The notes under the pieces are model-generated. The model did no database searches and was not told where the DNA came from. It saw only the letters and a list, made by a program, of their open reading frames with translations. Below, one piece after another: positions 1 through 8,522 of a stretch of DNA of 64,000 nt. Each line of letters opens with the position of its first letter. Within the stretch, counting starts at the first letter, position 1. This DNA is from an uncultured Parabacteroides sp. (GTDB lineage Bacteria > Bacteroidota > Bacteroidia > Bacteroidales > Tannerellaceae). The DNA lies in the NCBI GenBank assembly GCA_944325355.1, contig CALUZS010000005.1, positions 99,280-163,279 on the forward strand, given 5' to 3'. Both the position numbers and the translations under genes were made by a program.

Positions 1-1075
1 GCTCATCATGGTTTTCCAAGAAATTCAACATCCGCTTCTGCATCCCCCCTACCGATTGCCAGCAATGAGTAATCGCTTTTGCCGAAGAATTACCAACCAT
101 TACCGAACGCAAGGTGTCGTATAAGCCAACCTTATCGTACAGGTAATCAAAATTGCCGGTATTTATATAATTCCAATACTCCGAAGGGTTATAAATTTCC
201 GCAATAAAAATGACATTATAATAAGCTTTCACCTGCGGAATGACCCAATGCCAGAACTCAACCGGAACCATTTCGGCCATATCGCACCGGAAGCCATCTA
301 CCCCTTTCTGCGCCCAAAAGAGCAAAACATCTTTCATTTTCAGCCAAGTATCCGGCATAGGGTCAAAATAGCCACATCGCCCGCCCATATAGTCTACACC
401 ATAATTCAACTTGACTGTTTCATACCAATCGTCTTTGCCGGGAGAAAAAGAAAAACAGTCATTTCCTGTCGCTTTTGCAGGATATTCCGTATAGCTCTCT
501 CCTTCATCAGTATCAATAAAATCAATCATTAAAGGCTGGTTTGGGATATAGTAGAAATTATTATGCGGAGAAAATGATTTTGAAACATCGTCGTTATAAC
601 CAAAATCAGAAACATACGGAGGGCACGCATCCGAATGGTACTCACGAGCGACATGGTTCGGGACGAAATCCATAATAACTTTCATTCCAGCATTATGCGT
701 CCGTTCCAACAAACTTTGGAATTCTTCCATCCTATGAGGGACACTGTCTGCCAGATCCGGATCCACATCATAATAATCTTTGATTGCATATGGAGAGCCA
801 GCCCTGCCTTTTACTATCGCCGGATGGTCCCGTTTGATTCCATACTGCGAATAATCCGTCTGCGTAGCATGTTCTATCACTCCGGTGTACCAGATATGGG
901 TTACCCCCAACTCCCTGATATGAGACAAAGCATCCATAGTAAAATCGGAGAACTTGCCACAGCCGTTTTCCGAACAAGTTCCTCCACTGACCAGATTCTT
1001 CGTCTTATTCCCGAACAAACGGGGAAGTACCTGGTAAATCACCATTTTTCCCGAGTCATCAATCATTTTTCTCAT
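1..1075 (-). CDS. alpha-amylase family glycoside hydrolase (GH13), 3' end cut by window edge
   Basis: Read by hand on the minus strand as 358 continuous codons running off the left edge. GH13 landmarks appear in order: MDFVPNH (region I), DGFRCDMAEM with the nucleophile Asp (region II), FIAEIY with the acid/base Glu (region III) and ENHDE (region IV) in the last codons. All catalytic residues are therefore inside the window and only the C-terminal domain is missing. No signal peptide is visible, so a cytoplasmic alpha-glucan hydrolase or transglycosylase is inferred. The start at 1075 overlaps the patatin gene by 17 bases; an alternative ATG at 1066 would overlap by 8. The overlap points to co-transcription and translational coupling with the patatin gene. 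Exact substrate is not predictable. Confidence 0.9.
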   Translation of the reverse strand, partial: MRKMIDDSGKMVIYQVLPRLFGNKTKNLVSGGTCSENGCGKFSDFTMDALSHIRELGVTHIWYTGVIEHATQTDYSQYGIKRDHPAIVKGRAGSPYAIKDYYDVDPDLADSVPHRMEEFQSLLERTHNAGMKVIMDFVPNHVAREYHSDACPPYVSDFGYNDDVSKSFSPHNNFYYIPNQPLMIDFIDTDEGESYTEYPAKATGNDCFSFSPGKDDWYETVKLNYGVDYMGGRCGYFDPMPDTWLKMKDVLLFWAQKGVDGFRCDMAEMVPVEFWHWVIPQVKAYYNVIFIAEIYNPSEYWNYINTGNFDYLYDKVGLYDTLRSVMVGNSSAKAITHCWQSVGGMQKRMLNFLENHDE

Positions 1076-1916
1076 AATATTTCCCTTTCTCTTCGTTTTC
1101 AACTGACAATGCTCTATTTTTTCTTGAAACAATCGATTTTATCTGCCAATCACACTTTTTCTCTCTTATGGCTTTTTCAAAAGATCGCAAAGATGCATCA
1201 TAGCCAATCATTACAAGCCGGTCAACATTCTCCAAGTCGAAGGTTTTAAACGCCGCCGCTTTTTCCGTCTCAACCAACACGTCACACAGCTCACGGTCCT
1301 CAAGCGTATTTGCCCGGAACATGTAATGATATGAGCGCTCTGCGATATGATATAAGGTTTGCTTATATTCTTGGGTAATCAACGGACTAACATTCACACC
1401 AATAACCCGCTCGCATTCTTCCCTAATGACGGAAACCGGAAAATTCCGAAACAATCCCCCATCTACATAATGCACTCCATTTATAACCACCGGACTAAAT
1501 ATAATAGGGATACTGCATGAAGCGGTGATGACATCCACCAAAGGTCCACTCCTGAAAGTACGGCTTTCGCCATTATCCAAATCAGTCGCGACAATAGCCA
1601 TCGGTATTTTCAAATCTTCAATTGCCTTTGCCCGCAAATGCCGCCTGAGAAAGCTCCGGAAACGCTGGCTGTCAAAAACGCCCGACTTAGGAATCTGCAA
1701 CTGAGCGAAATCAGAAAATTCCCTTCCAGAAAACAGCCCCTTTATCTCTTCTACGGAATAACCGTCGGCATAAAGGGCACCCATCAAAGCACCGGCACTC
1801 GTTCCCGATATGATGTCAGGCTTCATACCACAATCTTCCAGAAACTTAAAAACGCCAAGATGGGCAAAACCTCTCGCCCCTCCTCCACTCAATGCCAAAC
1901 CCAACTTATATTTCAT
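1059..1916 (-). CDS. patatin-like phospholipase family protein (RssA type)
   Basis: 285 residues. The patatin fold is marked by an oxyanion-hole glycine loop (GGGARG, residues 11-16), the nucleophile elbow GTSAG with catalytic Ser40, and the Asp of the DGG motif near residue 152 (Ser-Asp dyad). There is no signal peptide, so it should be a cytoplasmic or peripheral lipid acyl hydrolase; substrate unknown. The small bacterial RssA/YlbK-like size fits, as there is no outer-membrane barrel of the PlpD kind. It is the first gene of a two-gene unit with the GH13 enzyme, whose start lies inside its 3' end. A TATATTTG box lies about 85 bases upstream of the start. Confidence 0.9.
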   Translation of the reverse strand: MKYKLGLALSGGGARGFAHLGVFKFLEDCGMKPDIISGTSAGALMGALYADGYSVEEIKGLFSGREFSDFAQLQIPKSGVFDSQRFRSFLRRHLRAKAIEDLKIPMAIVATDLDNGESRTFRSGPLVDVITASCSIPIIFSPVVINGVHYVDGGLFRNFPVSVIREECERVIGVNVSPLITQEYKQTLYHIAERSYHYMFRANTLEDRELCDVLVETEKAAAFKTFDLENVDRLVMIGYDASLRSFEKAIREKKCDWQIKSIVSRKNRALSVENEEKGKYYEKND

Positions 1917-2000
1917 ACGGCTTACTTCATTTATTAACCAATCCCCTTATGCTGTTACCACTTATTATGCAAGCGACTGCAAACATAACAATGCACCAGC

Positions 2001-2008
2001 CAAATATA
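2001..2008 (-). promoter_or_regulatory. putative -7 box (TATATTTG) for the patatin gene
   Basis: The reverse complement reads TATATTTG, an exact match to the Bacteroidetes TAnnTTTG element. It points toward the patatin start about 85 bases away. No TTTG box was found at 19-21 bases, so confidence is moderate. Confidence 0.5.
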
Positions 2009-2176
2009 CGAATAACGTTTTTGTTTATCATAACAAAATCTTCCTTTTTAAAGTTCAAAAAGGTTTGTTAAAACACAAAACAGAACCCATAAATTCTTTA
2101 CCCCTCCGGAAATGCCTTTCCTCAGCAATACAATATTAATAAACTACCGTTTTTTCTGAATATCCCCATTTCTTCG

Positions 2177-2184
2177 TACCTTTG
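2177..2184 (+). promoter_or_regulatory. putative -7 box (TACCTTTG) for the MATE gene
   Basis: TACCTTTG matches TAnnTTTG exactly and lies 15 bases before the ATG at 2200, giving a short leader of about 10 bases. An in-frame TTG at 2182 falls inside this box and so is not the start. Confidence 0.6.
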
Positions 2185-2199
2185 TCCCCTAAAAAAGAT

Positions 2200-3549
2200 A
2201 TGCAAGGCGCTAAAAACCTGACAGAAGGAGCTATTGGAAAACAGTTATTCAAATTAGCCGTTCCAATCATGGGAACATCCTTTATTCAAATGGCTTACAG
2301 CATCACCGATATGGCTTGGGTAGGTCGTTTGGGGAGCGAATCGGTTGCCGCAATCGGTGCCGTCGGTATCTTGACTTGGTTGATGGCATCTCTTTCTCTG
2401 CTGTGCAAAATCGGCGCAGAAGTAGGCGTCGGACAAAGCATCGGCAGCAAGAACATCACAGATGCACGCAATTACGCATCACATAACATCACTATCGCCT
2501 TGATAATATCCGTTTGCTTAGGCGTAATCCTGTTTATTCTCGCGAACCCGATACTTCGGTTGTACAACCTAAACGAAGTCATAACCAAACAGGCATCCGA
2601 GTATTTGCGCATCGTCTCAACGGCATTCCCGTTTATTTTCCTGACCTCCGCTTTTACCGGAATATACAACGCTGCCGGAAGAAGCCATATTCCATTTTTC
2701 ACCAGCGGCATCGGGCTTGTGTTAAACATGGTGCTCGACCCGCTATTTATCCTCTGTTTTAAGTGGGGAACCAACGGGGCTGCCCTCGCCACTTGGATTT
2801 CCCAATGCGCAGTAGTAGTTTTATTTTTCATCCTGCAGCGAAAGAAAAAAGACAGAGTGCTCGGAGGTTTTCCGCTTTTATGCAACATCCAGAAGAAATA
2901 TGCCACCCGAATACTGAAATTAGGGCTGCCCGTAGCCATGCTGAATGCCTTTTTTGCCATCATCAACTCTTTTATGGCACGCACGGCTTCAACCTTCGGA
3001 GGGCACATCGGCTTGATGACTTTAACAGCTGGCGGACAAGTTGAAGCTATTGCCTGGAATACATCCCAAGGATTTAGTACGGCTTTAGGAACATTTGTTT
3101 CCCAGAATTTTGCAGCCCGGAAAAAATCCCGGATAAAGAAAGCTTATCACATAACACTAAGCATGACTGCGACATTCGGTTTGTTATGTACTTTGTTATT
3201 CATCTTTTTCGGAAGCGAAATATTCTCTCTCATCGTTCCCGAACAAGCAGCTTACACATCTGGTGGGGAATTTCTCCGCATTGACGGCTATTCCATGATT
3301 CTAATGATGGTCGAGATCACAATGCAAGGACTATTTTATGGAACCGGGCGTACCGTTCCGCCCGCTATAATCAGCATTACGGCAAACATCTTACGGATTC
3401 CCTTAGCAATTTTATTCACATCCTTGGGATTCGGGGTAAACGGTGTCTGGTGGGCTATTAGCATCTCCAGCATGTTGAAAGGAATCACCGCATTTATATG
3501 GTACCACCTATTGCAGAAAAAAATTTTCTCCTTACAAGGTTTCTCTTGA
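2200..3549 (+). CDS. MATE family multidrug/sodium antiporter
   Basis: 449 residues from the ATG at 2200. Twelve hydrophobic segments in two halves, each beginning with the MATE-type pattern: LFKLAVPIMGTSFIQMAYSI near the N terminus and a second ILKLGLPVAML half near residue 245. A short amphipathic N terminus precedes the first membrane helix. MATE proteins sit in the inner membrane and export organic cations, dyes or drugs in exchange for Na+ or H+; the substrate cannot be read from sequence. Single-gene unit with its own -7 box, ending at a strong bidirectional hairpin shared with the convergent HU gene. Confidence 0.93.
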   Translation: MQGAKNLTEGAIGKQLFKLAVPIMGTSFIQMAYSITDMAWVGRLGSESVAAIGAVGILTWLMASLSLLCKIGAEVGVGQSIGSKNITDARNYASHNITIALIISVCLGVILFILANPILRLYNLNEVITKQASEYLRIVSTAFPFIFLTSAFTGIYNAAGRSHIPFFTSGIGLVLNMVLDPLFILCFKWGTNGAALATWISQCAVVVLFFILQRKKKDRVLGGFPLLCNIQKKYATRILKLGLPVAMLNAFFAIINSFMARTASTFGGHIGLMTLTAGGQVEAIAWNTSQGFSTALGTFVSQNFAARKKSRIKKAYHITLSMTATFGLLCTLLFIFFGSEIFSLIVPEQAAYTSGGEFLRIDGYSMILMMVEITMQGLFYGTGRTVPPAIISITANILRIPLAILFTSLGFGVNGVWWAISISSMLKGITAFIWYHLLQKKIFSLQGFS

Positions 3550-3564
3550 CCAGGAAAAAAGAAA

Positions 3565-3595
3565 GCTGTGCAAAAAGAATCCTTTTTTGCACAGC
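3565..3595. terminator. bidirectional terminator between MATE and HU genes
   Basis: Perfect inverted repeat GCTGTGCAAAAA / TTTTTTGCACAGC with a short loop. It is flanked by an A-rich run on the left and a T-rich run on the right, and sits between two convergent genes. Confidence 0.85.
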
Positions 3596-3633
3596 CTCCT
3601 CTTGTCTTTTTAGGATAAACAATATACTCTATT

Positions 3634-3906
3634 TTACTGCACCGAATTTGTCAAATCAGCTCCCGCCTTGAATTTTACCGATTTATGTGCAGGAATTTCA
3701 ATCACTTGCTTTGTCCTGGGATTTATGCCCACACGCATACACCGATCTACCACCGAGAAGGTTCCAAAACCGGCAATGGTAACTTTACCTTCTCTCTGCA
3801 ACGCCTCTGCTACTGCTTCCATAAATGCTTCTACAACTTTCTTTGTGTTAGCCTTACTCAATTCTGTCTTACACGAAACGACACTAATTAAATCTGTTTT
3901 GTTCAT
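3634..3906 (-). CDS. HU family DNA-binding protein
   Basis: 90 residues, the usual length of the HU/IHF family. The N-terminal helical dimerisation part (NKTDLISVVS) is followed by the family signature GFGTFSVVDR and the DNA-binding arm containing INPRTKQ, then IPAHKSVKFKAG. It bends and compacts DNA as a nucleoid protein. It has a well-formed promoter (TTTG-N19-TATATTTG) and its own terminator, consistent with a highly expressed single gene. HU versus IHF subunit cannot be decided from sequence alone. Confidence 0.95.
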   Translation of the reverse strand: MNKTDLISVVSCKTELSKANTKKVVEAFMEAVAEALQREGKVTIAGFGTFSVVDRCMRVGINPRTKQVIEIPAHKSVKFKAGADLTNSVQ

Positions 3907-3958
3907 GATTCGGTTAGATTATAATTAAACATTCAAACTAAATTTCCAAAACTTGGTT

Positions 3959-3989
3959 CAAATATAGTTCTTATTTGACAGCTTACAAA
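3959..3989 (-). promoter_or_regulatory. promoter of the HU gene (TTTG-N19-TATATTTG)
   Basis: On the minus strand a TTTG at 3989-3986 and a TATATTTG at 3966-3959 are separated by 19 bases, which fits the Bacteroidetes -33/-7 consensus. The start codon is about 52 bases downstream. Confidence 0.75.
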
Positions 3990-4034
3990 TTTTTCATGTT
4001 TTTTTTTAATTCACAACATGTTTTGAGCATCATC

Positions 4035-4066
4035 TTTCAATTAATTTCAAAATATCGTTACCTTTG
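4035..4066 (+). promoter_or_regulatory. promoter of the rhomboid operon (TTTC-N20-TACCTTTG)
   Basis: TACCTTTG at 4059-4066 is an exact -7 box; a one-mismatch -33 (TTTC) lies 20 bases upstream. The first plausible ATG is at 4088. The box overlaps an in-frame TTG at 4064, which rules that out as the start. Confidence 0.6.
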
Positions 4067-4087
4067 CCCGGAAAAATCAGAAGATAT

Positions 4088-4813
4088 ATGATGAATTCAA
4101 ATAGCGGAGGATTCTTCAACAACATACCTCCTGTCACAAAAAATCTTATAATTATCAACGTCTTGTTTTGGATTGCAAGTCTGGCTCTCCCAAAAATCGG
4201 CATCGATCTGGTTAAACTATTAGGTCTACACTTCTTCTATGCCCCTGACTTTAAAGCTTACCAGCTTGTATCCTACATGTTCATGCACGATACAAGGTCT
4301 TTCACCCATGTATTTTTCAACATGTTTGCCGTATATATGTTCGGACGAATCATTGAAAGCACATGGGGACCGAAACGTTTCCTGATATTCTATTTCGTAA
4401 CAGGTATCGGCGCCGGGCTCATTCAAGAATTAACATGGTTCTACAGCTTAAGGGACGTCATTGCTCTCTCCAGCCAAATTCCAATCAATATCGGAGGAGG
4501 CACGCTGTTAAACCAACCGGAATTTTACAATTTGTTCATAACCGTAGGAGCTTCTGGTGCAGTATTCGGCATTTTGCTTGCATTCGCCATGCTTTATCCG
4601 AACATTCCCCTGTACATTATATTCATACCGATTCCAATCAAAGCAAAATATTTCGTTGTATTCTACGGTCTTATTGAATTATTCCTCGGAGTTTCAAACT
4701 TCGGAGGAGACAATGTTGCGCACTTTGCCCACTTAGGGGGTATGATTTTCGGATACATTCTTGTTAAATATTGGAAAAAGATCGACAGAGAAAATGGACG
4801 GTATTTTTACTAA
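4088..4813 (+). CDS. rhomboid family intramembrane serine protease (first of two)
   Basis: 241 residues from the first of two adjacent ATGs (4088, 4091). About six membrane segments. The catalytic dyad is visible: Ser in VGASGAVFG (near residue 157) and His in FAHLGG (near 215). The conserved HVFFNMFAVYMFG helix and an EXXWG-like stretch (ESTWGPKRF) in the L1-TM2 region are also present. Rhomboids cleave membrane-spanning substrates within the bilayer; the substrate is unknown. Its 3' end overlaps the next rhomboid gene by 20 bases, so the two are probably co-translated. Confidence 0.92.
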   Translation: MMNSNSGGFFNNIPPVTKNLIIINVLFWIASLALPKIGIDLVKLLGLHFFYAPDFKAYQLVSYMFMHDTRSFTHVFFNMFAVYMFGRIIESTWGPKRFLIFYFVTGIGAGLIQELTWFYSLRDVIALSSQIPINIGGGTLLNQPEFYNLFITVGASGAVFGILLAFAMLYPNIPLYIIFIPIPIKAKYFVVFYGLIELFLGVSNFGGDNVAHFAHLGGMIFGYILVKYWKKIDRENGRYFY

Positions 4814-5672
4814 CCTGAAAGAACGTTTCCGTTCTGGAGGGATTCTCACACAACTTATTTACATAAATATAGGGGTATTTATCATTGCCCGGTTAACCAT
4901 CATCGCATTACAGCTGTTCAACGCTGATGAAAACCTTGTAATGGATTACCTCCAATTACCGGCTTTTCCATATTTCCTTCTACATAAGCCATGGACTATC
5001 ATCACTTACATGTTTACCCATTACAGTTTCCTGCACATATTATTTAATATGTTATGGCTATACTGGTTCGGGAAAATATTTTTGTTCTATTTCAACGGAC
5101 GGCAACTGGGCGGATTATATATCATAGGCGGAATAGCCGGAGCATTGTTGTTCATCTTGTCGTACAACATCTTCCCCTATTTTGAAGACAATGTCATATT
5201 CAGTTCCCTGGTGGGTGCATCAGCATCCGTTATGGCAATCGTTTTCGCCATCTCCTTCTACCAAAAAGATTATGCAATCGACTTGCTTTTTTTCGGCAGG
5301 ATCAAATTATTGTATTTGGCTCTGTTTACAATTGCAATAGATATGCTGACAATTACTTCCGGCAATGCAGGAGGACATATAGCCCACATAGGAGGAGCTT
5401 TAACAGGAATAGGATTTGCTTCATTGATAAAAAACGGAAAAGACATCACGAATTCCATCAATAAAGTCATAGACGTTATTGTCAATTTAGGGAAGAAGCG
5501 TCCCAAAATGAAAGTAACATACAAACGTCCGGAAACAGACTACGAATACAATACCCGCAAACAGCAAGAAACAGAAACAATCGACCGGATTTTAGACAAA
5601 TTAAAACATTCCGGATACGAAAGTCTTTCGAGCGAGGAAAAGAAACGACTGTTTGATGCCAGCAAAAAATAG
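4794..5672 (+). CDS. rhomboid family intramembrane serine protease (second of two)
   Basis: 292 residues from the ATG at 4794, inside the end of the first rhomboid gene; a longer frame exists but would begin well inside the upstream gene. The family fold shows in HILFNMLWLYWFGK, the catalytic Ser in VGASASVMA (near residue 142) and the catalytic His in HIAHIGG (near 198). After the last membrane segment comes a charged cytoplasmic tail of about 75 residues (many Lys/Glu/Arg) that the first copy lacks. It differs markedly from the first copy, so this is an old or divergent pair. Followed after 12 bases by the EEP-domain gene. Confidence 0.9.
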   Translation: MDGIFTNLKERFRSGGILTQLIYINIGVFIIARLTIIALQLFNADENLVMDYLQLPAFPYFLLHKPWTIITYMFTHYSFLHILFNMLWLYWFGKIFLFYFNGRQLGGLYIIGGIAGALLFILSYNIFPYFEDNVIFSSLVGASASVMAIVFAISFYQKDYAIDLLFFGRIKLLYLALFTIAIDMLTITSGNAGGHIAHIGGALTGIGFASLIKNGKDITNSINKVIDVIVNLGKKRPKMKVTYKRPETDYEYNTRKQQETETIDRILDKLKHSGYESLSSEEKKRLFDASKK

Positions 5673-5684
5673 GAAAAATTTCTC

Positions 5685-6791
5685 ATGAACACCATTCGCA
5701 GACTATTTCAAGGCACGATTTTTACTGCAAACGTTGTAATTATTATCCTATTTATCCTATCCGCATATTCAGACAGGGTATCGCCCAATACATTTGTGTT
5801 CATGTCGTATTTGGGTATTGCGTTTCCACTTTTATGCCTTATTACAGCTGCATTTACCGTATATTGGATTATATCAACAGAATGGCGCTATTTTCTCTTG
5901 AACATGTGCTGCTTTTTGCTCTGTTGGGGCGCTATAAAGAATTACTGTCCGTACAATCCATCATCGTCGGAGACTGAAATATCCAAAGGCAACACAATAA
6001 AAGTTCTTACATATAATGTCATGGCTTTTGGCTACAAAAACCATACAGAGGAATCACCGAACCGGATTCTTGAATACATCGCCAACTCGGACGCCGATAT
6101 TGTCTGCATCCAAGAATACATGGAATCCAAATCCCCCAAATACCTGAATCGCGAAAAAATCACAAAATGTCTAAGCATGTACCCTTACTATTCCATCATC
6201 CCATTGAAAGAAAACAAGTATCAACTGACAGGTTTGGCTGTTTTTTCAAAATACCCAATCTCAAAAAGCAGAAAAATTGCATACGAGACCCAATTCAATG
6301 GATCTTCATACCATGAAATAACTATAAAAAGGAAAAAACTGACACTTATCAATAATCATCTGGAATCTTTCAAACTGACCAATGAAGACCGCAGCAAATA
6401 TTCCACATTTATTAAAAGTATGGGAAGCGATAACTTTGAAAAAGTAAAAGGGTCCATCCAACAGAAATTGGGACCGGCATTTAAAATACGAGCCAAGCAG
6501 GCCGAAAAAGTAGCGGAAGAAATTAAAAAAGCGGCAAATGGCCGTCTCTTAGTCTGCGGAGATTTCAACGACACCCCGATTTCTTATACACACCGGACCA
6601 TACAAAAAGGATTAAAAGATGCCTTTGCCGAATCCGGCAAAGGCATTGGAATCACTTATAATCAGAACTTTTTCTGGTTCCGCATCGATAATATTTTTTA
6701 TTCTCCGAAGATGCAATCTTACAATTGCACCGTAGATAAAATCAAAGATTCAGATCATTATCCGCTTTGGTGTAAACTAAAACTCAACTAA
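5685..6791 (+). CDS. membrane-anchored endonuclease/exonuclease/phosphatase (EEP) family protein
   Basis: 368 residues. Three hydrophobic helices cover the first ~90 residues. The remainder is an EEP (DNase I-like) domain with metal and catalytic motifs in order: LTYNVM (Asn), CIQEYM (Glu), NNHLES, CGDFNDTP (Asp/Asn) and SDHYPL (Asp-His). The catalytic domain is thus complete. Whether it acts on nucleic acid, a phosphoinositide-like or a sphingomyelin-like substrate cannot be read. Such TM-EEP proteins commonly follow rhomboid genes in Bacteroidetes (recalled, not checked). It ends 11 bases before the convergent DUF4468 gene, with no clear hairpin between. Confidence 0.88.
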   Translation: MNTIRRLFQGTIFTANVVIIILFILSAYSDRVSPNTFVFMSYLGIAFPLLCLITAAFTVYWIISTEWRYFLLNMCCFLLCWGAIKNYCPYNPSSSETEISKGNTIKVLTYNVMAFGYKNHTEESPNRILEYIANSDADIVCIQEYMESKSPKYLNREKITKCLSMYPYYSIIPLKENKYQLTGLAVFSKYPISKSRKIAYETQFNGSSYHEITIKRKKLTLINNHLESFKLTNEDRSKYSTFIKSMGSDNFEKVKGSIQQKLGPAFKIRAKQAEKVAEEIKKAANGRLLVCGDFNDTPISYTHRTIQKGLKDAFAESGKGIGITYNQNFFWFRIDNIFYSPKMQSYNCTVDKIKDSDHYPLWCKLKLN

Positions 6792-6802
6792 ATTCCAACA
6801 GG

Positions 6803-7363
6803 TCACTCTTCATCAATCGAATTATAAATATCTCCGAAAAGATTTTCCGCAAAGAAAAATGTTGCGTTGCAAAACAATTTCGGGTCTTTTATCACTTCCA
6901 CGACATTTGCTTTCCCATCATTGACGATAACGTCTTCAGCCGGATAAGTCTTAAAACTGATTTTTTTGTCGTCTGCTTCTCCCCCCGGAGTATATTGATA
7001 AATTATATCGTACATTTCTGCATGATAGCCACCATCCTTGCAAACAATATTGACACGATATTTTACAACTGTCTTTTCTGTTTCATTCAATAACAATTCG
7101 ACACGAGAAGTGATGGTTATTGTCCCTTTTTTCTTTTTTGAAGAGATACTTGAAATAAAGACATCCTTTCCATAATTTTCTTTCGCCCATTTATTTATGG
7201 CTTCAAAAATCTGTGTTTTATCCAGCCCTTCTATCTCAACATCATCCTCATAACAAACTTTTCCGTCCTTCACCGGTGCACAAGAAGAGACAGAACCTTT
7301 TTGTCCCTGTGCAAAAGCCAACACAGGGACAAAAAGCAACAAAACAAATATAAATTTCTTCAT
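6803..7363 (-). CDS. DUF4468-type secreted protein (second of two)
   Basis: 186 residues from an ATG that opens a clear signal peptide (KKFIFVLLLFVPVLAFAQG). A longer frame would start inside the upstream gene and spoil the signal. The mature part follows the DUF4468 pattern: an acidic strand, a helix with IFEAINKWAKENYG, then beta strands ending in an amphipathic segment. Function of the family is unknown; a periplasmic or outer-membrane-associated small alpha/beta domain is inferred. It starts 7 bases after the previous gene of the same family. Confidence 0.75.
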   Translation of the reverse strand: MKKFIFVLLLFVPVLAFAQGQKGSVSSCAPVKDGKVCYEDDVEIEGLDKTQIFEAINKWAKENYGKDVFISSISSKKKKGTITITSRVELLLNETEKTVVKYRVNIVCKDGGYHAEMYDIIYQYTPGGEADDKKISFKTYPAEDVIVNDGKANVVEVIKDPKLFCNATFFFAENLFGDIYNSIDEE

Positions 7364-7370
7364 TTGTAAA

Positions 7371-8315
7371 CTATTTAACCCAAACATTCAATACTTCCCC
7401 GAACAAAACTTCCGGATCTCCCATGTCGATATCCATTTTCGAACATTCAACAATCATCCAGACTTCATTCGTCTCTTTATCTGAGAAAGAAATAGAATAA
7501 ACCGTTCCTGGTTTTATATCTCCGGCAGTCGAACATTTCACATTCGCAATTTGCTTTCCTTCTACTTTTCCGAATGATTTCCAAACAACATTCTCGTATT
7601 TGTCATTACCTTTCAGACTAGTTATCTGGATAGCGCTCAACGGTAACATTTTTTGTAAAGCCATAGGAATCCTGTCAACCGTATAAAGCGTATATCCCGG
7701 CCGCTCCTTTAAATCGGCTTTCGCCAATTGATTCTGGCTCGGCGCTACCGTCGTCGATGGCGCATTTAACACATCCTCTATTTCCATAAAAAGGGAATCA
7801 ACATAATCAATGGTCTTTTGACGGAATTTTCCACTGACACGGTTCAATTTAGTTTTGCTTCTGTTCAGTGCATAGTCATCCGTGATCCATTCTTCCGCCA
7901 AATAGACTTCAGGCTTGTCCTGATATGCCACAACATATTTATATTTTATACCCGAAATCTCTACATCCACCTGTCCATCTTCGCATTCAATTGTCATACG
8001 ATATGACATATCAGTCTGGTCTAAAGCGATAAAGTTACTTTTGAACACAAATCGCTTTTCTGCCACAACCGCCAAGTCTCCCTCATCCTGGTCGGCGTAA
8101 ACGACACGGGAAGTTTCAGTATTGAACTTTTCTTGCGCCCATTGATTCATTACGTTATAGACTTGTTCTTTCGTCTCTGAAGGCACACTTACTTTTTTAG
8201 TAAATACAACCTTTTCATCTTTCATCGGTACAGCGCCGGCCAAATACTTATTATCGTCTTGGGCAAACAATAATGTCGGCACCATCATCAAACAAAATAA
8301 CAATTGCTTTTTCAT
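7371..8315 (-). CDS. DUF4468 domain-containing secreted protein (first of two)
   Basis: 314 residues with a signal peptide ending LLFAQ. The N-terminal domain (about residues 30-130) has the DUF4468 pattern, with KEQVYNVMNQWAQEKFN parallel to the helix in the downstream gene. About 150 further residues (EVWMIVECSKMDI near the end) form a second beta-rich domain lacking in the partner. The mature N termini share the theme VPMKDEKVVF / APVKDGKVCY, so the two genes are tandem paralogues with one extended copy. Function unknown. Confidence 0.75.
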   Translation of the reverse strand: MKKQLLFCLMMVPTLLFAQDDNKYLAGAVPMKDEKVVFTKKVSVPSETKEQVYNVMNQWAQEKFNTETSRVVYADQDEGDLAVVAEKRFVFKSNFIALDQTDMSYRMTIECEDGQVDVEISGIKYKYVVAYQDKPEVYLAEEWITDDYALNRSKTKLNRVSGKFRQKTIDYVDSLFMEIEDVLNAPSTTVAPSQNQLAKADLKERPGYTLYTVDRIPMALQKMLPLSAIQITSLKGNDKYENVVWKSFGKVEGKQIANVKCSTAGDIKPGTVYSISFSDKETNEVWMIVECSKMDIDMGDPEVLFGEVLNVWVK

Positions 8316-8348
8316 GTATTCATGTATTTTTCATTAATTACTGTCGAG

Positions 8349-8356
8349 CAAAGATA
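8349..8356 (-). promoter_or_regulatory. putative -7 box (TATCTTTG) for the DUF4468 pair
   Basis: The reverse complement reads TATCTTTG, matching TAnnTTTG, 33 bases upstream of the start. No clear -33 box. Confidence 0.5.
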
Positions 8357-8459
8357 TTATTTCATCTCGAAAAAAACCACATTCTTTCCAAGATATTTCA
8401 AAAAACCAATCGAAACTGACAAATTTAAAGAGGTCATTATGCTTTTGTAAAAAAAAAGC

Positions 8460-8467
8460 TATCTTTG
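8460..8467 (+). promoter_or_regulatory. putative -7 box (TATCTTTG) for secDF
   Basis: Exact TAnnTTTG match 55 bases upstream of the secDF ATG. A TTTG lies only 12 bases upstream of it, so the -33 element is not standard. Confidence 0.5.
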
Positions 8468-8522
8468 CACCTTGTAAAAAACTAAAAACATTGTAATAAT
8501 ATAAATTGTAAATTCAAATCAG

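Noticed and set aside
635..1249. Long plus-strand frame opposite the GH13 and patatin genes
   Set aside because: It is antisense to two genes with complete catalytic motifs and shows no domain of its own.
2472..3008. 178-codon minus-strand frame inside the MATE gene
   Set aside because: Shadow of the transporter; no start context or recognisable domain.
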